This document shows, piece after piece, positions 25,740 to 37,150 of a stretch of 64,000 nucleotides of DNA. The stretch lies in assembly GCA_022495995.1 (NCBI GenBank), contig JAFEMH010000078.1:310001-374000 (forward strand), read 5' to 3'. Positions within the stretch are counted from its first letter, which is position 1, and each line of letters starts with the position of its first letter. The notes under the pieces were generated by a model. That model worked only from the letters and a program-made list of their open reading frames with translations, did not search any database and was not told the DNA's origin. The translations under genes and the position numbers were made by a program. This DNA is from Adenophora triphylla var. japonica (Eukaryota > Streptophyta > Magnoliopsida > Asterales > Campanulaceae).

Positions 25740-27094
25740 GAGTGTCATTTGCATTGATCCACCCAACAACATAGGGAGTCGGATATTTCTTCACATCAAG
25801 CTTGAGAGAATTAACCAATCCCCGTGCCACTAAATTTTCACTGCTTCCACTATCAATGATAATATTAGCCATCACCCCATTGACTGTCCCTTTGTGCGAA
25901 AAATATTGTGCCTCTCAAGAGTAGTAGGCGCTGAAAACATAAGCCGACGAACAACGAAAGACTCATGAGTGCCTTCTTCATCCTCTTCAACATTAGGGCC
26001 ATGAGTGTACTCTTCTAAGACATCAACATTAGTTACCACATTAGCACTCTTACGAAGATGACAACCACTAGAAATATGTCCAGCTTTCCCGCATTTAAAA
26101 CACTTATTACCAAAATTTTTTGCATAAGGGTTAGCATTCTTAGGTGCTTGAACAACAGGAGCATGTGCTCTTGCTACCTCAACCGCCTTAGAACCCGAAG
26201 CTTGTGTCGTAGGCTGTTCGACTGTGGATGGAGAAACTGAAGATTGAATAGGGCTAATAGTAAAAGACGAATTACCCACCTTCTTTTGAATGTAGGGTGA
26301 GGCTGAAAAGCTGAAACCAATTGTTTCTAGACCTTTTCCGCCCTTGAAATAACATCATTCAAAGAGAAATTGGTAAATAATTCCATCCTATCCTTAATAT
26401 CAACCCGAAGACCATTAACAAATCTAGAGATTTCTTGAGAATTAGATTCAATCAAGTCGTTACGTGACGATTGAGCATAAAAATCATGCACATATTCCTT
26501 AACGTTACCTACCTTGGCGCAATTCTAAAATTTAGAAAATAAGCTTTGCACATAATCATCGGGTAAAAATCTATCTTTTAATGCCTCTTTCATCTCATCC
26601 CAAGTACGAATCTGAGGCAACCTATCACGCAACCTCTTTTAACAAAGTTGGTCCCACCATGAAGCAGCACCACACCTCAATTTATATGCAACATAAGATA
26701 CTTTCCTAACATTCTCAACTTGCATTAAATTGAAAAAATTATCAACTTCATTAATCCAATCTAAAAAGTCTTCAATAGATAGCTCACCATTAAAAGTAGG
26801 AATATCTGTTCTTATCTTTAGTCGTTGTTCTACCGGATTCAAAACGATGGCCTCTTCACCACTACCTCGATTGTTGTGAATGAACTCAGCCCGATCACCA
26901 CCTGGATTGCCACGGTTGCCACCACCACCCATATTTAAACCTCGCAAAGCCTCTAAAAGTTCTGTATGACGAGTTGCAGCTTCCACCTCGGATCTGCGTC
27001 GATCTTCTTGCATCTGTGTCTGCATCGTTATCAAGTTGTTGGCTAGTTGTGCTAGGATATCTTGGGTGTTGTTGTTTCCTTCGTTATTGGCCAT
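25740..27094 (-). pseudogene. gag: Gypsy gag and protease start, frame-broken
   Basis: The gag ATG is at 27094-27092 (MANNEGNNNTQDILAQLANN), well inside a longer open frame. A capsid block reads IPTFNGELSIEDFLDWINEV and KLRCGAASWWDQL. The frame breaks near 26638 and 26280, and reopens through 26279-25872 with a zinc knuckle CFKCGKAGHISSGC (CX2CX4HX4C). A protease-like IIDSGSSENLVA lies around 25860-25825 in another frame. The gene is truncated, so no functional product is expected. Confidence 0.7.
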
Positions 27095-27128
27095 CTTGTT
27101 CCTCGGATCGTCCTTCGTTTGAACCAAC

Positions 27129-27690
27129 TGATGTAAACGAGTTGCAGCGAAAATTAAAAAAGATATGCAAATAATTGAATCAACAACTATTTGACCCAAT
27201 TCGAATTGAATTAGGGTTTGAAGAGGTAAACACCAAGAAGATGAGAACCTTCACAAGGAATTCAAAGAACTCTCACAAGAATCTCTTGCGAGAATCTTCT
27301 GCAAGTCAATTAAGACCAAAGGGAAAACCCAAATTGCAAGCAATCAATTAAAATCTTAATAAATCAATCTCTCCCAAAACAAACAAATAAATATAGTATT
27401 TATACCCTAAAACAACTTGAAAAAGGAAAATACAAAAAAACCAAAATTAAATCGTCAAAAACCAAAAAAAGGAAACACCAGATTTGATTTTCCGTCACCA
27501 GCACGACTCGTGCTTCTCATCACGACTCGTGCCCACGCCATTCCACTCGTGAGACGACTCGTCACAATTTTATCACTCGTGCTGAATTTCGTCACGACTC
27601 GTGCCTGTGGTCACGAGTCGTGACCTAAGCAATTTTCCAGAAAAACTCTGTCCCGAGCCCTTGTTCCTGGTGCTGGTTCTTGCTACATCA
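27129..27690 (-). repeat. 5' LTR of the chromovirus-like element
   Basis: On the plus strand it begins TGATGTAAACG and ends TTGCTACATCA, giving matched TGATGTA/TACATCA ends. A minus-strand TATAAATA box lies at 27404-27397. It contains several CACGACTCGTG-type palindromes (27497-27630). Confidence 0.75.
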
Positions 27691-27949
27691 GCTCCTAAAA
27701 AGACACAAATCAAAATTAGTATGAACTAAAGATCAAATATGTAAAGTCGTAACAACAAGCAGAGATCGATCAGATACTGAATAAAACTGTAAAGCAATCT
27801 TTAAATTTTCTGATTCCTAATCTTCTCTTTTTAATTATTGCCCTGAAGAATTGTGAATAAGAGCAGACCACTTCTAAAACATTGTGCAACTCCTTATTTC
27901 TTAAAGCATCGGTGTTACCTCTTACTATGATTATTGATGTTGCCAGGAT
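27691..27949. other. Spacer, nothing recognised
   Basis: There is no ORF or repeat end. It may be the U5 or leader part of the LTR-like region to the right. Confidence 0.3.
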
Positions 27950-28984
27950 TTTCCTCATCGGCAACATATCCGATGTAGTCCAAAAATGATACTCCAGCTC
28001 CTTCTTCTCCGATCAATCTGCACACAAAACAGCCAAAAAACTAAGCCGGAGGCGTCTCCGGCTTAAGCCCCTCCGGTGTGCGAATAAGAACACTATTTTC
28101 ATAACATAATAATCAAAAGCTTAGAGAGAATGTTGGGGGTGGGAGAGAGATGAAGAGAACCGACTTACAGAATTCCCCCAAGAAGAAAGCTATTGCCGTT
28201 GTTGTCGTTGTCGTAGTCTGGAAACCCATCCTTCCTTAAGAAACCTCCGTCTCCCCCTTTTTTACCTTTTCTTCTTCTCTCTCACGTTTTTCTTCCCCCT
28301 TTTCCGAATAATCCCCTTTCTCACTTTTATTCTTTTTTTATATAACCTCCTCCTCTTGGGCTTTGGGCCAAACAAACTTATGGGCCATCATACTTGGGCC
28401 AAATCATTTTGCATGGTCAATTCACTTACATTGGACCCCATTTTACTGCTATTTACGCGCCGCTTCCTATATGTCGCATACGACTACGATCAATGTCTCG
28501 TCATCATTTTCTGCCGGATATCTCGCGTATTATTTATTATACCATAAACATTATAACATACATCCCGCGACTTATTATTTACACAACTTAGGCGGGTTGG
28601 TCCTCCCGCCATCATCACTTCTGCTCGACACATGAACTAATCGGCGGGATGCTCATATCCCCATTCCCGCGGCTTTCCTCTTGGGCTTATCTCGAATTGG
28701 GCCTTTCATGACCATTTATCATTTTTGGGCTCACAAGCCCAAATTACTATTTTTTTAGGCAGCATCAGAAGCCCCCAAGTTTGAGGCGGGATTCATTTAT
28801 GGTCCCGCCGATAACTTACTTTTCAGCGACATTCATTTCCCTTTTCATACATTGATTTACATACCCGTCTTGTAACTCGACAGTTCGGGATGCGAGCCTC
28901 TTTTAAGCCGTCAATTCTTTCTTGTAATGACATCTTTACATGCTCTTCAGGCGAGATGTATTTCTTTTCACGCCGCACCTTTAC

Positions 28985-29560
28985 ATGCCGCTTAGGCGAG
29001 ATGTACTTTTTCTCTTTTATAGTCCGTGGACTTTCGTATTTATAGTTCGCAGACTTTCTCGTTTTTATAGTGGTCCCGCCCCTTTCGTATTTATAGTCCG
29101 CAGACTTTCTCGTTTTTATAGTGGTCCCGCCACTTTCTCGTTTTTATAGTGGTCCCGCCACTTTCGTTTTTATAGTCCTTAGACTTTCTCGTTTTTATAG
29201 TGGTCCCGCCACTTTCTCGTTTTTATAGTGGTCCCGCCACTTTCGTATTTATAGTCCTTAGACTTTCTCGTTTTTATAGTGGTCCCGCCACTTTTTCGTT
29301 TTTATAGTGGTCCCGCCACTTTCGTTTTTATAGTCCTTAGACTTTCTCGTTTTTTAGTGGTCCCGCCACTTTCTCGTTTTTATAGTGGTCCCGCCACTTT
29401 CGTATTTATAGTCCTTAGACTTTCTCGTTTTTATAGTGGTCCCGCCACTTTTTCGTTTTTATAGTGGTCCCGCCACTTTTTCGTTTTTATAGTGGTCCCG
29501 CCACTTTCTCGTTTTTATAGTCGGTATAGACTCTCATTTTTATAGTCCGTAGACTCTCAT
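28985..29560. repeat. 28 bp tandem repeats (GTGGTCCCGCCAC)
   Basis: Units of about 28 bp contain TTTTTATAGTGGTCCCGCCA and alternate with TTATAGTCCTTAGACTTTCT variants, for roughly 20 units. GTGGTCCCGCCAC is itself a near-palindrome. Confidence 0.9.
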
Positions 29561-29589
29561 TTTTATAGTCCGTAGACTCTCATTTTTAT

Positions 29590-29810
29590 AGTCCATCCAT
29601 ATGCATGCCATACAGGCGAGATGGGACTTTCCTTCCTGTTTATAGTCGCATCCATATACATGCCATACAGGCGAGATGGGACTTTCCTTCCTGTTTATAG
29701 TCGCATCCATATACATGTCATACAGGCGAGATGGGACTTTCCTTCCTATTTATAGTCGCATCCATATACATGCCATACAGGCGAGATGGGACTTTCATGT
29801 TTATAGTCCG
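29590..29810. repeat. 55 bp tandem repeats
   Basis: There are four units at a 55 bp period, each with CATGCCATACAGGCGAGATG and a TTTATAGTCGCATCC link. The same GGCGAGATG word occurs singly at 28951 and 28994. Confidence 0.9.
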
Positions 29811-29880
29811 TAGACTTTCTTCTAACTTTACAGTTCGGGATGTGAGCCCCTTCTCGACAGTTCGAGATGTGAGCCCCCAA

Positions 29881-29980
29881 CAGTTCGGGACTGTGGTACC
29901 CTCACCAGTTCGGGACTGTGGTACCCCCAACAGTTCGGGACTGTGGTACCCCCACCAGTTCGGGACTGTGGTACCTCCTT
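29881..29980. repeat. 25 bp tandem repeats
   Basis: Four units at a 25 bp period each contain CAGTTCGGGACTGTGGTACC. Degenerate CAGTTCGGGATG words occur just upstream at 29831 and 29860. Confidence 0.92.
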
Positions 29981-30200
29981 TCATAATTCATCAAAAAAAA
30001 CCCTTACACTCTGTACTACCGACTTTTCTCTTTTCACGTCACTTTGTTTTGATAATTCATCAAAAACCCCTTACACTCTTTCTTTATCGCGAGATAGCTC
30101 CATACCCTTATACTCCCATCGAAAAGTGAAGTTGTGTTTAGGCAACTTTACTCCTAACGGCTTTCCTTCCCTCATTTCAAGCGACAAGTAAGTACGCGAC

Positions 30201-32371
30201 ATACCATCGTTCTTTTAAAATTATGCAACTTAATCCAAACATAATTATAACATACAAAACATTCTCTCCTTAACATACATGGTATATCACTTCCAACAAA
30301 TAAATATGTTTCACAATATAACAAGCTAGCATTTTATTCTTGATTTACTTAGACTTGTTCCGTATTCGCAGATACTATAACATGTATTTATTAATCATAA
30401 TCAAGTCGCAGGGCATTTTTTCCACTTCAAGATTCTTAGAGAATTAACTTCACCCAAGCTTGCTTCAGTTAAGGGCCACCAAGTTTTGAGCACCCAATTC
30501 ACCCATATTATCACTATTTTATAGGCACGATTTCATATATAAATATAATTTAACATATAAACAAGAGGATGAAGCTCGCATAACACTTTTAAATTGGATT
30601 CTATTTTCCTCGTACCATACTTTCTCCGTCTTCATGTCAACTATCAAGATGTACAATTTACTAATTTATCCATTTTCCAAAGTTCACGCAGTTACGCCAA
30701 GGCATAATTAAAAATTGACACGAAGCATACCGCAATAGTTTAATATTTGCAGGTTATTTTAAACATATAAAGAGCATATTGAATGTATTACATATTATAC
30801 AAGGAAGCACGTAAACTTGATTGCGAGTATACTTATTTCTCATTGATGAGTAACCACATACCAATCAAAATTCACACATTCTGTACACATAATCACATAT
30901 ATGCACTATGTCCCATAATATACACTAGTGTTTACTTGAATTAAGCACACTACAGAGCCATAATCATAATAGTAGCATCATTAACTTGGTTACACTGATT
31001 GCCATAACCTTCACCATTTACACAAGTCGTCTTTGACATATTATCAATTTATATTATCACATAATTCTAACACCCATTCTAATTATTCATTATCTTTTTC
31101 CTAGTGATGCACGTAAACGAATTAGCCGGCATGAGTCATTAACTTGCAACCCAGACACTAGCAAGCATATATAATATTACATAATATAATTTCATTATTA
31201 AAAAACATACTTTCATTTACCATTTCAAGGTAAATAGTAAACCTATTTTCTAGTTATCATCAATTTATTTCATCAAGGTCCCACAAACACGAGAAACATT
31301 TATCTATTTTCACCACGTATCACTTTAAAATTATTATCCGGCGTAGTAATATGTCACACTAACCATATACTTTTGGTACCAATACATTTAAGACTTCCGT
31401 ATAGATCCTTCAATGTTGTTTGTATAAGATATGTAACTAATGTCATTTTCACTTAGCATGGCATATTTTGAACATACTGGTTGCATGATATAAATAATTC
31501 CATTTACAATCAACTGATGTAAGCATAAAATTACTAATTCGGGAATTTTCTTTTCATACACAGTCACATATTATATTACAGCACTTCATAAACATTTAAA
31601 ACTTTACTTCATGTTTTTAATATCACATAGCACTCCACGACACACATCAACCCATATGTTCAAAAAATATGCCCTGCTAAGTCAATCTAAGCTCGGTATC
31701 TTTTGTATCATCTATGCTTTAGCAGATAATTAAAATCATAATTGACAGACAAAAATGTATCAAACTTCTATCCCCCAACAAGCTTGTTTTATTCACAATT
31801 TACATTCTAAATGAATAGGTATACTTCTAGGTAAATGACTCAAGGGACCATTAACTACCTAAAATACTCGTATCACTGGGTGGTCACATCTTCAACTTGC
31901 TTATGTTGATTGACATGGTTCTAATACCCAAACTCATGGGGAATTCGAGTCTCTACAGTTAGGAAATTGTTCCCCATGAACGAAACATATATACGAAATT
32001 TGGTTCTAATCCGCAAACTCGTGGGCATTCGAGTCTCTACATGGGAAGAACAAAAACCATAACACCTCATTTGGAAGCGAGAGTAAGCCTTCATGATGAT
32101 TTCTTGTCCCAGAAAGTGTTAGCCTATTATCATTCACAACTTAGTTCACCAAAAGACATCACAAATAAATATACACGAAAAATCGTAAGATGGGCAAAAA
32201 ATAAGTCACTGGTAAGACTACACAAAAGCAGCATACAAAATGCAAACAGCGAAGCACTATGTCAAACACAGAGATAGAAACCGAAAGGCAAAGATCAGGT
32301 TTGAAGGAGTATGCGGAAACTATGACACAATGTAAATGATCACTGGTCATCAGAATCTACAACTTAAATGT
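30201..32371. other. AT-rich repeat-like DNA without identifiable genes
   Basis: The region is non-coding with ACAT/AACATA-rich composition. An imperfect direct repeat (GGTTCTAATACCCAAACTCA at 31918 and GGTTCTAATCCGCAAACTCG at 32002, both followed by TTCGAGTCTCTACA) is the only structure seen. It may belong to the Tat-like element on its left. Confidence 0.4.
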
Positions 32372-33783
32372 TGATGAGTGAGTTTTACACTCATCCATTT
32401 AATACTTTATAAACTTATTCTTAGCTTAATCCTTGAGTTTTGTGTGTTTTAATGGGTGTTTTTAGTGTTTATTTAGTTTTTCAGGGGTCCAAGTGAAGAT
32501 TGAACAAATTAGAAGCATTTTGTACCCACTTTGGAAGTTCGAGGGCCAAACTGTAATTTTCGGATGTTCAGGGACCTTATTGCAATTTTGGAAAATTGAG
32601 AAAAAAAAATTGGTTAAATAAAGTCCGGGGCAGAGTGGAAATATGAAAGTTCAAGAATAATGTGCAACAGAAATTTTTATAATGTCCCAAATGCGAAAAA
32701 AGACGACGGTGCAATTGTGGGACGAACAGAATTCAAGGCAATTGAAACAAGGCCAAGTAGCTGGCCGAGAGTGGCCAAGGCTGGTGGCCGGCCAATGAAG
32801 GCTTGTCATGGCCGAGTATTGCAGGCAGCTGGGCCAAGGATTGCTGCTGGCCGAAGGACTCCAGTTGGGCCAAGGGCTTGGGCCTAGTTGGACATGGTGA
32901 CTGGTGACTGTTCATACTATTTGCAAATTGCAAATGCAAACCTAGGAATATAAAAAGACTTCACTTGTTTGGCCGTGGATATATTTTAAGAGTGGAAGAA
33001 ACACTATTCCGTGGAGATTAATCAGTTATCATCTTTTTATTCATTTTCTTTTCTTTTTTTTCATTTTTTATTTTTCTTCTTGGTGTTCATCTTGTTTACA
33101 TGGATAGCTAAATCTCTAGTTCTTGGGATTGGAGGTAACAATTCTATGTTTTAAGTTTTAATTTTCATCATTTTCATTGTAGGATTTGGGATTGTCAAGT
33201 AGTTTTAATGGAATTTTAGAATATGTATGTTGCATGTCATATGTGTTCTTGAATGATCTTGAATTATAATTGTGAACCGTCAAATTCTCAATTGTAATTA
33301 GTCTTTGCTTGATAATGGCAATTTGTTGAATCCCCGCCAAAAAATTCATAAGAATTGTGGTTCTTGTTGTTCTTATGTTCTAAATGGGTTTCTAGTTAAT
33401 CTATGAACGGGCCAAGGGAATAGATTAATTGGAAACACTTGATTGCAAATCACCCGCCTAAGTGTCCCAATCATAATTTTGTAAGAACGAACCCCAAGTA
33501 TACTTTGATTGATGATTATTGAAATTTGAGCATAATTGTGAACTCAATCCCGGGAATTTCATTTTATTATTAAAATCTCTTCTATACAAATTTAGTTATT
33601 TATTCAAAAGCATTAGTTTTTAAAACAACAAAACCCTCGTTTTTATTTAATCTTTTTCATAGCAATAATTTTTTTCTACTTTGAATACGTGTCTTGGTGG
33701 TTCGACCCTACTTACCCTATCTACAAATCAATTGTAGGTAGTTTGAGTTGGAATTTATTTTTGACGCAATTCGACACTCGTCA
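32372..33783 (+). mobile_element. Solo LTR (gypsy, Athila-like)
   Basis: It begins TGATGAGTGAG and ends ACACTCGTCA, so the termini are inverted (TGAYGAGTG). A perfect 5 bp target duplication AATGT flanks it (32367-32371 and 33784-33788). A TATAAAAA box at 32949-32956 gives the orientation. No internal region or second LTR is present, so it formed by LTR-LTR recombination. The Athila assignment rests on end sequence and on GGTTCGACCC/ATTCGACACTCG words near the 3' end. Confidence 0.85.
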
Positions 33784-34560
33784 AATGTGGCTATGTTTTC
33801 TAATACCTTGTTTCTTCGAGTGCCAAGAAACCATGGGAAATGATGACAAACCACACAATGTATAACACACCACACAATGTATAACACATCTTCATATTTA
33901 CAGATTCATACACTTACATTCAACGGAACAAACAATAATCACTTCTACTTACAAAACACTGAAACTATTAACATACATCAATATTATATACTTGTCACTC
34001 ACTTCTTTCTCATGTTTACTGTACCAATATATACTTTTCAAAAACATTCGTGATATCCCACGCAATTATTTGCACATCTGTAACACCACATTTTTTTATA
34101 CATTCAACACTTGGTCTAACACATATATATTACATGCTATCCATGTGCAACACAGCATAACGACTTCACATATTTTGCAGTCTCTCATGTTTCATCACGT
34201 CAATGTTTACATACATCAGCACACCTAATTTGGCATATACTTACATTATCAAGAATATACAACACATTATACAGTGTTGACATACGTAAAAACAGCACAT
34301 TAACATCACAAACATATAAATCATGTGTTTATTATCCTTGTTATTCATTACAGCTAAATCATATAAACATTACACAATCACACGCTAACTCACTAGTATA
34401 CTAATACTCATAAATTAACATAATTATTTTTTTTATTTTATTTATTTATTTTTTTTTATACAAAACACAACACAACATAAATTTGACACAATTTGCTTGC
34501 ATATCAGGCACACAATATACATAGTATGGTGTAACAATTCACAGTTCACGCTAAGCAACA

Positions 34561-34620
34561 AACGTAACAATCTTTGTATGAAAACACTAGTAACATACAA
34601 TCTTTGTATGAAAACACTAG
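34561..34620. repeat. 30 bp tandem duplication beside the hAT site
   Basis: ACAATCTTTGTATGAAAACA occurs twice in tandem with a 30 bp period. It is present in both A and B (53432-53492), so it predates the duplication. Confidence 0.85.
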
Positions 34621-34836
34621 TAACATATAGGGGTGGCAAATGGTACTTGACCGTACCAACCAACCCGCATACCAACCGTACCAATTATAATTGGTACACA
34701 TTGGTAACAGAAGTCGGTATACCGAAGTTTCGGTACGGTAGTACCGTACCAACTGTGCCTAATTGGTTGATACACGGTATACAATTCTGACTTCGGTTGG
34801 TATACCGTGTACCGACCTTTTTTTTTTTTTTAAAAT

Positions 34837-34841
<5 letters not shown>

Positions 34842-34899
<58 letters not shown>
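34842..34899. repeat. TA dinucleotide microsatellite
   Basis: An uninterrupted run of AT/TA of about 55 bases lies inside the hAT element. The length may be unreliable in the assembly. Confidence 0.9.
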
Positions 34900-34903
<4 letters not shown>

Positions 34904-35356
34904 ATATAAAAAATAAATCTAACCCTAAATCTAACCCTCTCTGCGTTCTCCCCCTTTGAAAATCTAACCCTCTCTGCGTTCTCCCCCTTTGAAGCCTCAT
35001 TTTCCATAGCTCCCTCCTCCATTGAAACTCCCTCTCTCTCCCCCCATTTTCACACTCCTCCAATAAACCAAACCAAACCAATCCCAGCTAAACCCCTACA
35101 AATACGCCTTGGCTTTGTCTCCCCCTCTTCTAGGTTGTCAGACGTCAAAAAGCTTGCTCTCCACACCTCTCTCCGGCCGTCGGCCCCGTTTACCTGGTAC
35201 GAGCGGCGGATCACCGATTCCGTTCTTCGTTTTCTTTAATTTTTGTATTCTCACTTTTGATTTCGCTTCAGTGCTTCTGCTCTCCGTTATCTCTTTCTTT
35301 TGATCATTTAGGGTTTTAATATCTTTTTATTTGATTACAGCGAAGTTTCGTAATCA

Positions 35357-35818
35357 ATGGATCCTCCAGCTGAACCAGTTAGTTACATTTGTGGAGGTTT
35401 GTTCTTTAACCATCTCTCTTTGAATTTGTGTGAATATGTTTTTGTGCATTGTGTGCGCATAGGTTTGTTGTTGTGTGTGCTTAAATTCGAACATGATTAG
35501 TTTTTTCCCCTGGTTCAAATTATTGTGATTGTTACTTACCTAGGCAATAGGCTTGTTGATTTTGAAACTGATCATGGTAGTGTATTTTCTTAGATTGTGG
35601 ACAAGATAACACTTTAAAGCCTGGTGATGTTATTCAGTGCCGCGAGTGTGGTTACCGTATCCTCTACAAGAAGAGAACCAGAAGAAGTAAGTCATTCTGT
35701 TCTCGTACATTTTGCCTTTGATCATTCTTCAACTTTATACCTCCCAATTGCGGAGTATTAGCTTCTTGAATGGTTGTTTCTTTGTTCAGTTTTCTGCAAT
35801 TTTTTTTGTCTTCAATAA
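35357..35818 (+). pseudogene. Captured RNA polymerase subunit RPB12/RPABC4 gene, 3' truncated
   Basis: Exon 1 (35357-35396) and exon 2 (35594-35686) join in phase to give 44 residues: MDPPAEPVSYIC, then GDCGQDNTLKPGDVIQCREC and GYRILYKKRTRR. The four zinc-ribbon cysteines are C12, C15, C29 and C32. RPABC4 is the smallest subunit shared by RNA polymerases I, II and III (and plant IV/V), about 51 residues in plants. The last exon, which normally adds about seven C-terminal residues, is not found. A possible acceptor at 35788-35789 would append a short unrelated tail ending at TAA 35816-35818. A 5' UTR with an intron acceptor (35339-35340) is retained. It is a captured copy, since copy B of the locus lacks it. 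Confidence 0.85.
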
Positions 35819-35981
35819 CAATTGGTATTCGTCGAATACCAACCGGTACCAACCGTACCGAAAAACTTGGTATACCGACTTTTTTGGTTGGTACTGGTAC
35901 GGATTTTTGTGTACCAATTCATACTTGGTTGGTACACGGTACAAGCAAAATGAAACCGGTATACCAACCGAACCACCCCTA

Positions 35982-37150
35982 GTAACATACACTTCCTACA
36001 AATCATTATTATTACTATAATACTTATTCGATACATTTTACTTTCAACATCAAATCTTTGAACATTCAATTGTATAAAGTACACATAGAAAATCCTGTCA
36101 GTTTAACATTAGGCACATATACCTTCATGCAGCATTAAACACACACATACATTAACATTTCGTAAAACACAGCAAATACGAAGAGCAGTATTTTTTCATC
36201 AAGCAATAGTTTAACAATTATCAACTTCTTACACATTGAATTGTGCATACAACCTACATTACAGCTGTTATTCAATCTTCAATAACTTTTCACTGAGCAT
36301 TTTAATGTTTTTAGTATTATTCTTTATGCTATTTTACTAGCATTCACTACTTTTTTTTTTTGATAAACAATTTTACACAGAATCAAAAGCGATTTTTCCC
36401 TTCTTGCCATTCATAAAATGATAAACCACCCTTACCCGTATCACTACGGTTATTTCACTCGATTTTTCCGAATTCTACTAATTAACTAAAATTAACGTAG
36501 CTTGTCGTATGTCCCTGTCCATCACACTTAATACTTTTTAAGTAAGAAAACGACCAATAAACTCACTTTCACAAATTCTTAATCACAAATTTATAATAAT
36601 TTCACAAATAAACACCAAAGATCATAAACTCCGTTTCATTCATTTCTAATTTCAAAAATCACAGCATTTATCAGAATTTATACTCACAAGTTCAATATCC
36701 TATATCCTTCGATTATTATTTTTCACAACCCAAACTTAACTATTACACCTTTGTCGGGTCAGATTAACTTAAGTGCCTAACTTTGGTTACAATATATCAA
36801 TTAACTATAGCAGTCTTGCATAGAGTAGTGTTAGAATCCATATAGGACTATGGAAAGGAAAAAATCAGTCCTTACAATTCTATTCAAATTTCACCACCAT
36901 TACCTCTGTTATCTGCTACTGGTGATCAAACAGGAAGATTTTTAATGAGCAAACCTTGATGGATAAAAAAGTAACAGTAATTATTCACAAATTATAATTT
37001 CCTTGGATGAGCATACAAAAATATATACTATTGCATAATGTGATATAACCATCTCGACAAACATATTTTTCAAATAGTATCCACATGAGGCATAATCATC
37101 CATGTTATAATTTCAGTCCCAACTTTTTCTTGTAAAGACACATGATCTTT
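35982..37150. other. AT-rich repeat DNA of the duplicated unit
   Basis: The region is non-coding and shared with 53493-54660 at near identity. There is no ORF or RNA gene. It may be untranslated or LTR sequence of the Tat element. Confidence 0.4.

Larger units (their letters stand above)
25720..27690 (-). mobile_element. Truncated Ty3/gypsy chromovirus-like element (5' LTR and gag)
   Basis: On the minus strand it consists of a 562 bp LTR, a short leader, gag and the beginning of the protease, ending abruptly near 25720. Pol and the 3' LTR are absent. The capsid segment resembles CRM/chromovirus gag. It probably arose by deletion or by insertion next to a Stowaway. Confidence 0.7.
27950..30200 (-). 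repeat. Tat-like gypsy LTR/U3 region rich in tandem repeats
   Basis: Read on the minus strand, a TATATAAAAAA promoter (28344-28334) and the CGGAGGCGTCTCCGGCTTAAG block (28050) match the layout of the Tat element's region at 37230-37380. GAAGCCCCCAAGTTTGAG (28769) parallels GTGGCCCCCAACTTTCGAG at 37800. LTR ends are not defined. No coding capacity is seen, and the ORFs within it are translated tandem repeats. Confidence 0.5.
34628..35981 (+). mobile_element. hAT-type DNA transposon carrying an RPB12 gene fragment
   Basis: This 1354 bp insertion is present in copy A and absent from copy B. Termini TAGGGGTGGCAAA and TAGGGGTGGTTCGG (inverse) are hAT-like. The 8 bp target duplication GTAACATA lies at 34620-34627 and 35982-35989. 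Subterminal regions carry repeated GGTATACCG, GGTACCAACCGTACCG and similar words in both orientations. No transposase is encoded. It contains a TA microsatellite (34842-34899) and most of an RNA polymerase subunit gene with introns, so capture was from genomic DNA, not from cDNA. This is a Pack-type non-autonomous element. Confidence 0.9.

Noticed and set aside
28940..29464. Plus-strand ORFs with repeated FIVRRLSRFYSGP-like peptides
   Set aside because: They are direct translations of the 28 bp tandem repeats, not a repeat protein.
28985..29560. Regularly spaced repeats that could suggest a CRISPR array
   Set aside because: The repeats are contiguous, without unique spacers, in a plant nuclear LTR context.
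32660..32887. 75-codon ORF in the solo LTR
   Set aside because: It lies in the U3 of an LTR with no second exon or family match.
33992..34228. 78-codon ORF repeated at 52858-53094
   Set aside because: It is shared only because the block is duplicated. It is AT-rich with no recognisable domain.
34759..35081. Minus-strand ORFs with YIYIYI runs
   Set aside because: They translate the TA microsatellite inside the hAT element.
35357..35686. RPB12 as an ordinary host gene
   Set aside because: It lies wholly inside a mobile element with a target duplication, is missing its last exon, and is absent from the matching copy at 53.5 kb.
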